NCBI GenBank assembly: GCA_029990175.1
Contig: JARKIP010000010.1
Coordinates: 46,060,001-46,124,000, forward strand
DNA from: Petunia secreta
Lineage: Eukaryota > Streptophyta > Magnoliopsida > Solanales > Solanaceae
Reading direction: 5' to 3'
DNA length: 64,000 nucleotides
Made by a program: the position numbers and the translations under genes. The notes beneath the pieces were generated by a model. That model was not told the origin of the DNA and did not search any database. It worked only from the letters and a program-made list of their open reading frames with translations. Shown piece after piece: positions 42,732 to 53,848 of the stretch (positions within the stretch are counted from its first letter, which is position 1; every line of letters starts with the position of its first letter).

Positions 42732-43973
42732 TCATGTCTGGTCTTCATAGCCAACTCTTCCTGGAGGACTGAGACCTGAGCGCTGCTCTTCTTTGATCCA
42801 GGCGAGATATTCTGATGTGCAGCTCTGGTGCTTTGTTGACACTTCTATTGTTTGCAGATTTCTCCAATCTTCGAGTATTTCTTTCATTCTTGGAATTGCA
42901 TTCGGCAGGTTGTAGCAAGTTTCTGATTTTGACATATCGGCACGGAGGGGAATAAATTACTCCATCCCAAACTGACGGAGGACCCTCAAAGGTGCATAAG
43001 GCTGAAGCCCAGTTAAACCAGTCAACTCAATGTAGTATCGCTTAGAAGTCCTAAGCACTATCTCATCTCCAGGAGCATAAGTTAACTTCCACATTACTTT
43101 CTTATCCGTAACGTAGGCCAAGAAATCATACCATCCCGCAAAACTTTCAGGTTTTTCACACCATCTCGTTCTTATATTTTGGGTAGCAATAGGATTTACT
43201 AATTCCTGGCTATCTAACATTTTACAGATATCCATCATGGGGTTTCGATGGCACACTTGGTCTATCGCCCATACCTGAAGGAGAAGATTACAACCCTCGA
43301 AATATTTCGAACCCCTTCTGCATTCATTTAGAGCCCGGTATATTTCCGCTAGAATCATAGGAATAATTGTGGTGGACTTGTTCTTGTTAATCCCGTCAAA
43401 CATTGCATGAGCCACTGAACCAATACATGTTCTAATGTGTCCTTTTTCTTCAGGGAAGACTATGACACCCAAGAAAGCGACAACAAAAGCTCTCACACGC
43501 CTCTCCCCCCAAGTCTCTTTGCTACAAGCGAACTCCGTCCCGAAATCACGGTAACCCCACCTACTTCCAAACCTCGTATACAAATAATCTAAATGAACCC
43601 AATCTTTGTCAACAAAACCCAATCTGTTATCTCTGTCTAGCCCCAACTTTTGCTGGAATTTCATTCCCCCTTGATGATTTGGGAAGATCATATCCCTGCC
43701 CTCACATTTCAAACCGGTTATTCCAACCATCTCCCCTAGAGTGGGTGTCAGCTCAAAGTCCCTGAATTTAAAAACGGCTCGTGTCGGACACCAGAACGGG
43801 ACCAGAGCCTGAACTAAATTGCGATTTGGGGTGACACAGTAAAGCAAGTCTACCATTCTACCTAGTTTTTCCTGAACTGTTGCTTGCTCTCGGTCAGTAA
43901 AGCTTTCCCACCACAACTTTAACTTCTCTGGGATTTCAGTAACCATGTAAATTTTGTCAAACTGCTGTTCCAT
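42732..43973 (-). pseudogene. E2 ORF1, plant-mobile-domain-like, one nonsense codon
   Basis: The frame is open from ATG 43973 (MEQQFDKIYMVTEIPEKLKL) to TAA at 42957 (338 codons). It then continues in frame through FIPLRAD and MSKSETCYNLPNAIPRM to EYLAWIKEE and a stop at 42732, so the whole is about 413 codons with one nonsense codon. Features: WWESFTDREQATVQEKLG, FRDFELTPTLGEMVGITGL, WGERRVRAFVVAFLGVIVFP, LAEIYRALNECRRGSKYFEG and LQPYAPLRVLRQFG. These resemble the plant mobile domain found in transposon-derived plant proteins. ORF1 of Ogre elements is of unknown function. It lies between primer site and gag, and would be the first protein on the transcript. Confidence 0.78.
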
Positions 43974-44612
43974 TCTTTAACCTACAAGACAATGAAAACA
44001 AAGTTTCTAAATTTGATTTTGCTCAAAATTCAGCTGGGACTGGAGATTCGTTATCACAAAACACATAATATGCGGGTCACTGGGTTACAAGAGCCCGTTG
44101 ACATAAGGGCGGATTCCTAACTATGGAGGCGGTACCAAGGACCGGGTCCAGACTAAGGTGTAAAATGCATGCATGCTCCTAATCTCCTTCTAAGAGTGGG
44201 TTAACGGTTGAGGCTAACAGGTGAGTGGCAAGCGGTCTCGCAGTCGAATTACTCCTACGATGGCCGCCGGTGTACCAATTCGTCACAAGGGTTCTTTAGT
44301 GGAAGAAAGTGCGGGTGCGCATGGGCGCACCTCGCGGATATTTGGGGTGAAAATGCAAGAGGTTCCCAGGAATGGGGGAAGTATGAACGGAATGCCAATT
44401 TATATGTGCGCAAATAGGGGTGTAGTGACATGCTTTCGTGACACTCAACAATCAATTAAATTAACTAAACATGCTCGCAAATAAACAATAGGTATAATCA
44501 TGCTAGTTTCAACAATAATTAAATAAGCTACGCATACTAATATCGGCATACAATTCAAACAATACAAACAAAACAAATTCGTGAAAGCCTTTTGGTTAGA
44601 ACTATTTGCTAA
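43974..44612 (-). other. E2 5' leader
   Basis: About 640 nt between primer site and ORF1. It contains the motif cccaggaatgggggaagtat at 44365-44384, which recurs in the E1 leader (49955-49974). Plus-strand ORFs here overlap it by chance. Confidence 0.6.
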
Positions 44613-44630
44613 TCCCCAGCGGAGTCGCCA
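44613..44630 (-). promoter_or_regulatory. E2 primer-binding site, tRNA-Arg type
   Basis: Plus strand tccccagcggagtcgcca, so the minus-strand RNA reads TGGCGACTCC.. as in Ogre elements, which use a tRNA-Arg. It lies three bases from the LTR end, and differs from the E1 site by one base. Confidence 0.85.
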
Positions 44631-44633
44631 CGC

Positions 44634-47600
44634 TGTTGAACCCTCCCAAAATGCACACAAGTATGCACCGGGATTTGGTTTCAACAAAATGGGACTCCAA
44701 AGGATTTCTTTGGAGTCGCCACCTAATTTAAGGATTATTAGGAACCTAAGGTTAACTAATGAGTGCAATTTATTTTTAATTAAATAAAATTAAATTAAAA
44801 TCAGAGATTCCGAGTAAGTGGTTCTATTAAATTCGAAAGAAGGTCCCTTGCGGGAGGGGAGCACTTTCGAAAATCCGCTAAATGCGGTTAATCCGGCGAT
44901 TTTCACGAATTTGTTAAGGATAATAGAATTAATTTAACTAAGGATGATATAAATAAGATAAGGGTTTAGGTTACGCCGATACTTAGATAAATAAATAATG
45001 AAATCTTAAGGTTAAATAAATTGATGAATTACAACATGGTTGATTGATTAGTTGATTAAATAAATAAGGATAAATAAACTAAATAAATAATATAAATAAA
45101 ATAAAATACTCTAAGCAACTAATTAGATAAAAAATTGATTAATTGATCGCTTAAGTAAATGGATAAATAAATAAATAACTTAATTAAATAAATTAACATT
45201 TTTATATTAATTTAATTAAATAAAGAATAAATTGATAATAATTGATTAATTAAACAAATAAACGAATAAATAAATAAATAATTATTATTAAAGGAATAAA
45301 TAAATGATTAACTGAATTAAATAAATAAATAAATGATTAATTAAATTAAATAAATAAATAAAATTAATTAAATAAATTAATAAATAAATATCGCATAATT
45401 AATCAGATTAATGAATAAATGAATAGATAGATAATAATTATTTAATAGATGGATACGTGAATATAAATAATAGATGGGATGTATAATTTAATTAGATTTT
45501 AACTTCTTTTGCACTCGATAATTATCCTCAGATTACTATTAACTTAAACTAATTGGCGAGTCCCAAAAAACGGGATAAGCAATTATATAATCATTCTAAA
45601 CATGCAATAAGTTAACAATTCAATAAAGCGACTATCCTACCAAGTTTCTAACATGCAAATCCTAGTCCGGTTTCAGGGCTTCCTAAAACATGCTTTCTAA
45701 AGGGAACGGGAAAGCGGGAGTTTTAGAAGGTAGAACCCGGAAGCACAACTCAATCATTGAGCCTGGAATTTAGAGATTTTCGTTTTTTCATTTTTTCTTT
45801 TCTTTTACATTTTCGGGGATATCAAGTCCCGAAAATGTGGAACGGATCAGATAACTTCCAATGCATGCAGCCATCCCATTTGTGAGTTTTATTTCAACTC
45901 GTTCCCGAAAGTGTACACGACAAAGAAGATAATAGAACAAAAGATTAGCATTCATTCTAAGACAATCGTAAGCAAATGCAATAACACGCACAAATCATAA
46001 CACGTTCTATTACGGACTTCCGACACCAATCTATCCAATCGCCTAGACAATTCTCCACACCTTTACTAACTTCAACTACTCCAAATAACAACTCCCAATT
46101 ACTTTCAACATTCCGGGATGAACTTTCAATTATTTTCGATACCAGACTGCAAATCATGAAAGGCGCCATTTGGCCTTTCAAAATAAACCTCACTGGTCCT
46201 AGGCTTTGGTCAAGCCTCTCAGTTTCCTCGGTTTTGCAAGGCTCACATACCTCGCTCATAGGGCTCCTCACTGGTCCTCGACTTTAATCAAACCTCGCAG
46301 TTCTTAGGTAGCCAAGACCGCACTGGTCTTCAAGGAGGGGCCCCACTAGTCATTTAAAAGACGTAGGGGCTTCACTCTCCTAATATGCGACAAGCATACT
46401 TCATTTACCATAAATACAGCTGGTCAATCAATATCGGCCTGCACACACGCAAAGCCATTCCCGAGAGGGACCCCACTGATCTTTTAAAATCCCAGGGGCT
46501 TCACCTCTTAGTATGCAATTTACATACTCCATCGCCAACCTGATACATTTTCCCGAACTTGAAAAAACAAGCTGGGAAACCAGACTAAACCTCCAAAATC
46601 CACCACCAAAGCTACTGCCTGAACCAAACTCCGGGCTAGCCTAGAACCTAAACTGATCATTTGAACACATGCACACATCCTGAAAAAATCAACCCCAGAC
46701 AACCCTTCAAACACCCTGCATATCTACAACCAGGACACCAGACCCTAACTCCTTATTCCTTCATGAACAACCAGGAAACAACCTAGCCTTGTACCTGCTG
46801 CACCTTCACACACTAACAGAAGAAAAAGCCTCACTAGTCTTTTCAAGACGGACATATGACATGCCTTCAACATCCAGACCAAAACAATCCGACCTCCTTT
46901 TACTTCTTCTCCCAAACTACTAAGGAAACAGAACCCTATGCTACTCCTTCCCTTTGGAACTGCAACTTCCTTTCTTACTACACCCTCACAGAACCAATCC
47001 CTAAACCAACTGAACCACTATAACTCTTTTCAAACACCAAGACACAAGCAGAACATCAAGAACCTCCTGCAATCTGCTGATATTTTAACTCACCAGAGAC
47101 CAGGCAGGAAGGGAGAAGAGATGGTGAAGGTTCACATTTAAACTAGAGCAAATTACTATCATCATACTTAACTAATGACTTATTTCAAACATTAGAATTT
47201 CAAGCTAAGTAAGAACATTTCAGATCAGCGTGCATATATAGGCGAAACACATCAATTTGAGCTAAGGTCTGACTTCTATCTTCGCTTAAAACTATTGCAA
47301 CATAGGCAAGACTTTAAGAGAGAAAAGGAAAGAAAAGTATGGTTTTTCAAGTTTGAACTCATATGCAAACATGAATGCAGGTCCCTGCGGGTTTCCTGCA
47401 CATAATGGCATGGTACAGAATATCTAAACCTTTGCTATGCAGTTCAATAACTGAATTAGGACTAATTACTGATCCAGACTTATCACTAAAATAAAGAGGT
47501 AAACTTTCAGGATTTAAGCATTTCTGGCTTCATAAGATTAATAATTACTATGGGTTTATAGCTTGGCCACTCTTGCATATACATTGACTTTAGACTCCTG

Positions 47601-49687
47601 ATACAACCTACAAACAAAACAACAACCTACACCTCTTTACACTCACACACATACTAAAATAGATAACCTGCGCCATCCTCCTAGCTACTTGAACAACTCC
47701 CTGAACCCAACATCTACTCCATATCCTCTAGCCTGAACCAAAACACCAGATCTATCAGAACACAGAGAGCACACCACTCATACCCTGCCTCCAAGCAAAC
47801 TGCATTAACTAACAATTGAAACTTCTAGCTCCTACACTGACTGCACACAGAGAATACTATGAAACTATTCCTGGAATTTACAAGCAAACCCATCTACACC
47901 TGAACTCCTTCTCCATTACCTAGACCTGCTGCACCAGGCCTTTAAACACCCCTGCAACATCATTTACACACACCCCTCAAACCCCCTAAACATCCTCAAA
48001 GGCCTGGACACTAGAGCACACCTAGCCGACCCCCCCTTGAACTAAGCTAAAGCCTCACTGAACTACTCTTCCACTGCCTCTCCTGATCATGAACAGACCA
48101 CTCCCTCACTCTCACAGACCAAAAGAACTACTCAGCTGCTACCCCTTTGAAATAAACAGAGAACACCCTGAACCCCTGGACCTCACTAAACTGGCAAACA
48201 AACTCATCATGCACCCCCTTCACTAGACTCTACACTTCAACTAATTCCAGAACCCACACAACCTGCATTCTCTTCTAAAAAAAAACAGCACACACTCTAC
48301 ACTTCCAAATGACAAGACTAGAAACTGAACAAGGTAAATTTACATATCTGCACACATTTTTTTTTTTTTTAAAAAAAAAGGTCTAGCATTTCAAGAAGAA
48401 TGGACAGGCTGCCAGGATTTTGAGATAGTAAAGGGGACAAAGAAATGCATTGAAACTGGGTATCTAACATACTAAGAAACTGGAAAGAGGGGAATTCTAC
48501 CTTGCCTTTGCTCCCACTAATTTTCACATTCTCTTTTATATAAACTTTTATTTTAACTAGCGAATGATCGACTATTGTTTTAAATTAACTTTGTAAAGTT
48601 TCTACTTCCATTTTCATAACAATGAAGCTTCACCGATCCCCGACTCTTTATATAATCCTTATGCTAATCAGAGATCACATTATAAGGAAAAGAATAAGGA
48701 AACTGACCTTTTAAAGGGCAGTGAAATGAGGCTTTGATCCGAATTATCGCAAGCACCTCGGCGAGCCGAATGAACTCAGGGCGACTCACTTTGACCTCAA
48801 AATAAAATTTTAACTAAAAATATATACTTAACTGCCAGGAACTTTTTAGAGTTGAAAAAAATGGTTATTCAAATCCCCAAAATTCCTTTTTCTTTTTTTT
48901 TTCTCCTCTCTTTTTACTGTGCATAGGGGTTTTTACAGGGGTTTTAAGAGTGCCAAAGCGCCTGGATTTCGATGTGGGATAAATCCTATATATATGCTGA
49001 ATTTAAAGATGAAAACAGGTAAAAAAAAATGAGTAAAAATGAAACGAAATTTACCTTGTTGATCTGACGGTGGAAAGTCAATCCCTTTAGACTGGGTGGG
49101 TGAGATTTTGAGGATTGTACTTCCTCTTCTCTCATTTGTCCAGCACAAAAGGTGATTGTACTGGATAAACGAGAGAGGGAAAGCAATCCGACGTCACTTA
49201 GGTAGTGGAGACTCAGCGGGACCATGGATGACGATGGATTCTTGGCGTTCTGCTGAGAAGAGAGGGAAATTTTAGGGTGGCGGCGTGGGTTAGTTTCTGA
49301 TTAGGGTTTTGGAATTAGGGATTAAGGGATGTGGGGTTAACTAAGAAGAAAGGGGAAATGGGAAGAGGGAGTCGGGTTTTCCTGATTAGGGAGATGGGTT
49401 AAGGGATTTGGGCCGGATCAGGAACTGAAATGGGTCGCGCAAATGGCCTCAATTTTAGGCTTTAAACGTTTTTTTTCCCCTTTTTAGAATAGGTTAAGGA
49501 AAAATAATTGCACGCGTAGGCTTAATTTAAGACTGTATTTTGTGCATTTAGCCTTCCCTTTTGAAATTAATTAATGCTTTAACTAAACTTAACTAATTAA
49601 TTCAATTTAGTTAATTTAATTTTAATTAATTTATTTTGACAATTTAAATTATTAATTTAAATCTTTGGACGAAATTGAGTGTCAACA
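44634..49687 (-). repeat. E2 5' LTR (5.05 kb)
   Basis: Matches 26589-31635 end to end with about 1 % substitutions and a few short indels (for example in the A/T runs at 48357-48380). It carries the same ORF-like stretches, none of which I consider genes. A TATA-like word occurs at 48987-48996 (minus ATATATAGGAT), though the real promoter is not fixed. Confidence 0.93.
44711..44721 (-). other. Primer-site-like sequence inside E2 U5
   Basis: Plus tggagtcgcca, identical to the core of Ogre-type primer sites, 77 bp inside the LTR and about 91 bp from the true primer site. E1 has the same word at almost the same offset (50256-50266). Confidence 0.75.
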
Positions 49688-49692
49688 GTGAA
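49688..49692. repeat. Target site duplication of E2, right copy
   Basis: GTGAA, matching 26584-26588. Confidence 0.9.
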
Positions 49693-50155
49693 CTAGTAGA
49701 CTTAGACATGAGCCAAAGTCAAAATTTTCCTATACATGATATGATGCATAATTCCTAGACAAGAGTCTCCACTAAGAGTTGGGTAATTCTTGACACGGTT
49801 CTCCAAGGCGGACGACCAAGGAGTGGGACTATTAGAAATTGTTGGTTGTACCATGAACCAACTATATTCCAAAATGTCCCTCCTAAAAAGATTTTTTGTG
49901 GTGAAGCGACCCTGGGATCTACGTAATCGCCCGTGTGTGTGCAAAGTGTCGTTTCTCAGGAGTGGGGGAAGTGTGAATGACATGAACAAATAATAAAATA
50001 TAATCAAACAATCAAAGAATAAAACCACAAATTTCAAAAATAAAACTTAATCCTGCAAAAAGAAAAAGAAGAAAAGTTAGTATCGAAATGAATGGCAAGA
50101 AAATAAAGCAAATAAAGATTCCCAATATAAGTCCATTATGGTTTGAACCTTGATA
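49693..50155 (-). other. E1 5' leader next to primer site
   Basis: Non-coding. It includes ctcaggagtgggggaagtgt at 49955-49974, shared with the E2 leader, about 180 nt from the primer site. Confidence 0.6.
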
Positions 50156-50173
50156 TCCCCAGTGGAGTCGCCA
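50156..50173 (-). promoter_or_regulatory. E1 primer-binding site, tRNA-Arg type
   Basis: Plus tccccagtggagtcgcca, ending three bases before the LTR start at 50177. Same type as E2. Confidence 0.88.
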
Positions 50174-50255
50174 TTCTGTCGCATCCTATTTTTACCCGAA
50201 TCGGTTAAAGTTCGAAATAGGGCTCGACTTAGTGGGTAACTCATGGGTAAAGAGC

Positions 50256-50266
50256 TGGAGTCGCCA
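50256..50266 (-). other. Primer-site-like sequence inside E1 U5
   Basis: Plus tggagtcgcca, an exact 11-base copy of the core of the E1 primer site (50163-50173), 79 bp inside the LTR. The 3' LTR copy is mutated (ttggagtcgtttcc at about 7290). Confidence 0.75.
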
Positions 50267-50904
50267 CCTAACATATTTTTAACTAGGCGTATTAGGGCAC
50301 CTATTTTGTTTCTAGTTAATTTTACAATTAACTCCGAAATTTATTCTACAAACCAGAAATTCTAGGCAAGAGGTTCAAGTAACTCGAGAGGAAGGGGTTA
50401 GGCACCTCTCAAGCTCCACCAAATAAGGTTACCGGCCGGACAAAATAATTGGGATTTTGAGTAACTAATTAAACTAAGCAATAAAACATGTAAGCCATGA
50501 TATACAAATTTAAAGAAAAATAAATAAATATTCGTCCCCTGCCTTACAAAATAAATAAACGAGTTAGTAAGAATTATGAACAAATAAATGAAACGAAATT
50601 AAATAAAGTCACTGAGTTTGAATATTTTTATCCTTTTTCAAAAAAATAAAAAAAGGTTGTCTTTAGTAATTTCACCACGATGTACCTTGCGAAAAATATA
50701 AAAATATGAATTAGTACATCAATTAATAAAGTAAATAATAAGAATAATAATGATACTAATAATAAATGATAATAATGAAAATAATTTTAAAAAAAGGATT
50801 TTGTTCTGATTGTTTTCTTACAAAATAGACCATCGTCTTTCATCCAATTTTGCCTCGCAAAATATAAAGAAAATAAGTTAGTAAAAATATTAATAATAGT
50901 AATG

Positions 50905-50950
<46 letters not shown>

Positions 50951-52217
50951 TAGTAATAATAATAATGAAAATAAGAATAATAATAATAATAATAATAATA
51001 ATGAGAATAAGAATAATAGTAATAATAGTTTTATAATAAAGGGGAATAGAATTTTTAAAAGTGTCGGCTCAGGTTTGTATGAATCGGCTAGATGTTAGGG
51101 ACGTCGGTACGGCTGCAAGCACGCCGGCCGGTCGTGTTGCCATGCCAAGTGCCGGTCCCACCACTCCATCACCGACTCATACACGTCATCATAGTCTTTT
51201 TTTTAGGGACACGGGAATGAGATTGTTTATCCTCAAATCACTAGGCCTCAAATAAATAATTATTTTCCTTGGCCGTTTATCCATAATAACTGTCCATGCC
51301 AAAATCCAGCGTGATAGCATAACCAGTGCTGCACAATTCTCAAATAAAATGATCAGTAATAGTCAAAAGCCAAGACCGGATCACCCAAAAGCAGTGGGGC
51401 CCAGTTGAATGTAGTAACAATTAATCAATTAGAACGAAGTAACCAGTCAGCTTTCACGAAAAAGAACAAAGTAAACCAGAACTTCCAAATAAACAAGAAA
51501 CGAAACATAGGCGAAATATATGACAACGGCCATGGTCAATCAAAACAATCCAAAGTTATCCAAATCAAATAGCAACCAAATAGTGCTGAAAGGTGTTGTA
51601 CGTTTCCCAAGGTAGAAAACCACGTTAGTACTGTAACAAACTTAAAGCAACAAGAACAATTAGTGTAAGAACATTGTAATGAGTCAAACATAAAATCAAT
51701 CACTGAACAAGGTCAGTGAATCAAGCGAGAAACACCTGATGGGGTTGTGACGGGCGACACGGCAGTGGCGAGGAGACCATGAGGAGCGACCACCGACCTG
51801 ATTAGGCGACGCCGCTACTACTCTCAATCGCCTTTTCTGATCTTCGTCTTATGCCTATGGCCCTGATATACCATTTTTCAATTTCTCCTCCTTCAATCTC
51901 ACCCTTCCCCAATTCTGATCCCCTGGTTCGGACCCCTCCGTCGTTGCTTTGATTTGTGTATGTGTATGATTGTATAAGTTTGATGGATCTGCTGTGGTTT
52001 TACAAAAACGAGTGTGTGTGTATTTTTGACGGTGTGTGTGGGGTTGTGTGTATACGCGTGTGTGTATGATGTATTCTAGGAAAAATGACAATGGTGTAAA
52101 CGTGTGTGTATTGAAAGGAAATGGGGATTTGAGATTATGTGTATATGTATTGATCCGATCCAAACTGTTTGTGTGGGGGTATGTATAGGTATATTGTTTC
52201 TGCTATTTTGTGTGTGA

Positions 52218-52222
52218 GTGTT
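52218..52222. repeat. Target site duplication of E4, left copy
   Basis: GTGTT, matching 58892-58896. The uninterrupted sequence is seen in the other E1 LTR at about 9228. Confidence 0.9.
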
Positions 52223-53130
52223 TGTTATTCCTGCAACCAAATAAATCAGAAGACAACAAACAGAAGTATATTATCAGTTGTTATGGGAAAATCCCGAGCC
52301 CACAATTTACTTGTGTCTCCTTAAGAAATCTAACCCCCTCACAGTTGCCCAAGGTTCACGGGTTAATTTCTCCCAGGATGGAACGGGATAACAGTTCTAC
52401 TGTAGCGGCACTTCAAACAGTAGAACACTGCGAACTCAAAGAAAACGGAGCAAATCACACGACTTACCAAGACTTACTTAGTATGCAGAAAAGAGAGGAA
52501 TGCAGTAAGAAGTTTTGTATTTCTGTGTTTCAGTGTGTTGAAATGTTGAAGACTGACCAGTTTATATAGCCATGGGAAATGGAAGGAAGAGTCACCACTA
52601 ATGGCCACTAACACCACTAACTCTGCCACTAATGGCACCTGAATTCATTGCCACTAATGGCTGAATTCACTAAATGTCAGTAATGAGTAGTCCACTAATG
52701 AGAAAACGTGGGAGAGTGGGAGAACGTGGAGGAATAACTACGCTGGATTAATCAGATTAATCCATTCACATTTCTGTTACACAAACAGATTAAATATTAA
52801 ATATTAATAATAAAAAATATTAATTATTAATTAATTAATATTTTTAGTTTTTGTTGGTCCAAAAAATTAAGTCAATCAATCATATCAATTGACCGAAATC
52901 CGAAATCCGAAGCCGAAGCCGAAGCCGAGACGAGCGAGCGACGACGACGGCGCGAGGCTTCCCTTCTTCTCAACCCTTTTAAGAGCTAAGAGAAGTGAAT
53001 TTGTATTTAAACCCAACAAAAGTCTTTTCCTCTACCAATATGGGAGAATGTGCATTTCCTTACTAAAAGGAACCTTTTCACCTTCCCACCCATTTCCCAT
53101 TCACACTCTATTTATTCCAAAATCCCAACA
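52223..53130 (-). repeat. E4 3' LTR
   Basis: 908 bp, plus ends TGTTATTCCT and AATCCCAACA. It has one more gaagcc unit (near 52912-52930) than the 5' LTR. Confidence 0.93.
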
Positions 53131-53142
53131 ATCCCCCACATG
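53131..53142 (-). promoter_or_regulatory. E4 polypurine tract
   Basis: Minus strand CATGTGGGGGAT directly before the 3' LTR. Confidence 0.75.
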
Positions 53143-53687
53143 AATGGGGAATGGCTATATTGGAAATATGCATGACAGACTTGTGTGATTTGCAAGAAAG
53201 AACTAGTTGCATCGGGATAAGTAGGTTTCCCTTTGAACTTTCCGTAGTGAACATACATCGGATATACTCGGTCAATCGGTAGATTTGATATCTTTGAACC
53301 GTTGAGCTTTGGTGTATACCTAGACAACGTATGTCACACAACTAACCCTTAACCGTCTTTGGTTCTCACTGTTGTGTTCGTTTCAGCCATGAACACCGCC
53401 TGGTTTCATAAGTACTTAGAGAACTTACCATACCGAATTCTCCTTGAAGCGGCTTCCACTTCACACTTACATAGGTGATTTCTAAACGTGTAATCCTATA
53501 GATGTACACTGTTTGATAATTAAAATATCAAACTTAGACAATCATTAAAAAATGCCTCTAGCATTTTGCCCTTGGTACTTGAACATTGTCTAATCATGAG
53601 AATGGACCAAACATTAACTGACAATGTTGGACCGTCAAACACGACTTTGTATTCTCCTTGAACCTAGTTCTTGGGATCTCCAGTCTC
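53143..53687 (-). other. E4 3' untranslated region
   Basis: Between the likely original pol end (stop at 53688) and the polypurine tract. Short minus ORFs at 53108-53341 overlap in two frames and have no known motif. Confidence 0.6.
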
Positions 53688-53848
53688 CTAGGTAGAGTTA
53701 CCGCCGTGATGACTTGTCCTTGGCCATAGTCCCATTCCCTTCGATGAACACTCAACCGCCTCTCTAGTTAGGCCTTTTGTAAGCGGATCCGCCACATTAT
53801 CCTTTGACTTCACGTAGTCAATGGTGATAATTCCCCTAGAGAGTAGGT
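53688..53848 (-). pseudogene. E4 pol C-terminus, shifted by a 1-nt deletion
   Basis: After a missing base near 53847-53853 the expected RNase H tail is found in another frame (SRGIITIDYVKSKDNVADPL, then stop at 53688). The main frame instead ends in unrelated residues at 53810. Confidence 0.7.

Larger units (their letters stand above)
26589..49687 (-). mobile_element. E2: complete Ogre-like (Tat clade) LTR retrotransposon
   Basis: 23,099 bp, minus strand, flanked by GTGAA. LTRs of 5047 and 5054 bp differ by about 1 % in the parts compared. In sense order: 5' LTR, tRNA-Arg type primer site, leader, ORF1, gag, protease with G-patch, short intron, RT, RNase H, archaeal-type RNase H, integrase, 3' UTR with an 81-bp tandem array and hairpins, polypurine tract, 3' LTR. 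Great size, ORF1, the second RNase H and an intron between protease and RT are the known hallmarks of Ogre elements. Several point lesions make this copy probably defective. Confidence 0.93.
50177..52222 (-). repeat. E1 5' LTR, first part (interrupted by E4)
   Basis: Corresponds to 7215-9233. It contains an expanded and interrupted TAA-type array (50900-51030). E4 is inserted after 52222, and the LTR resumes at 58897 after the duplicated GTGTT. Confidence 0.9.
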
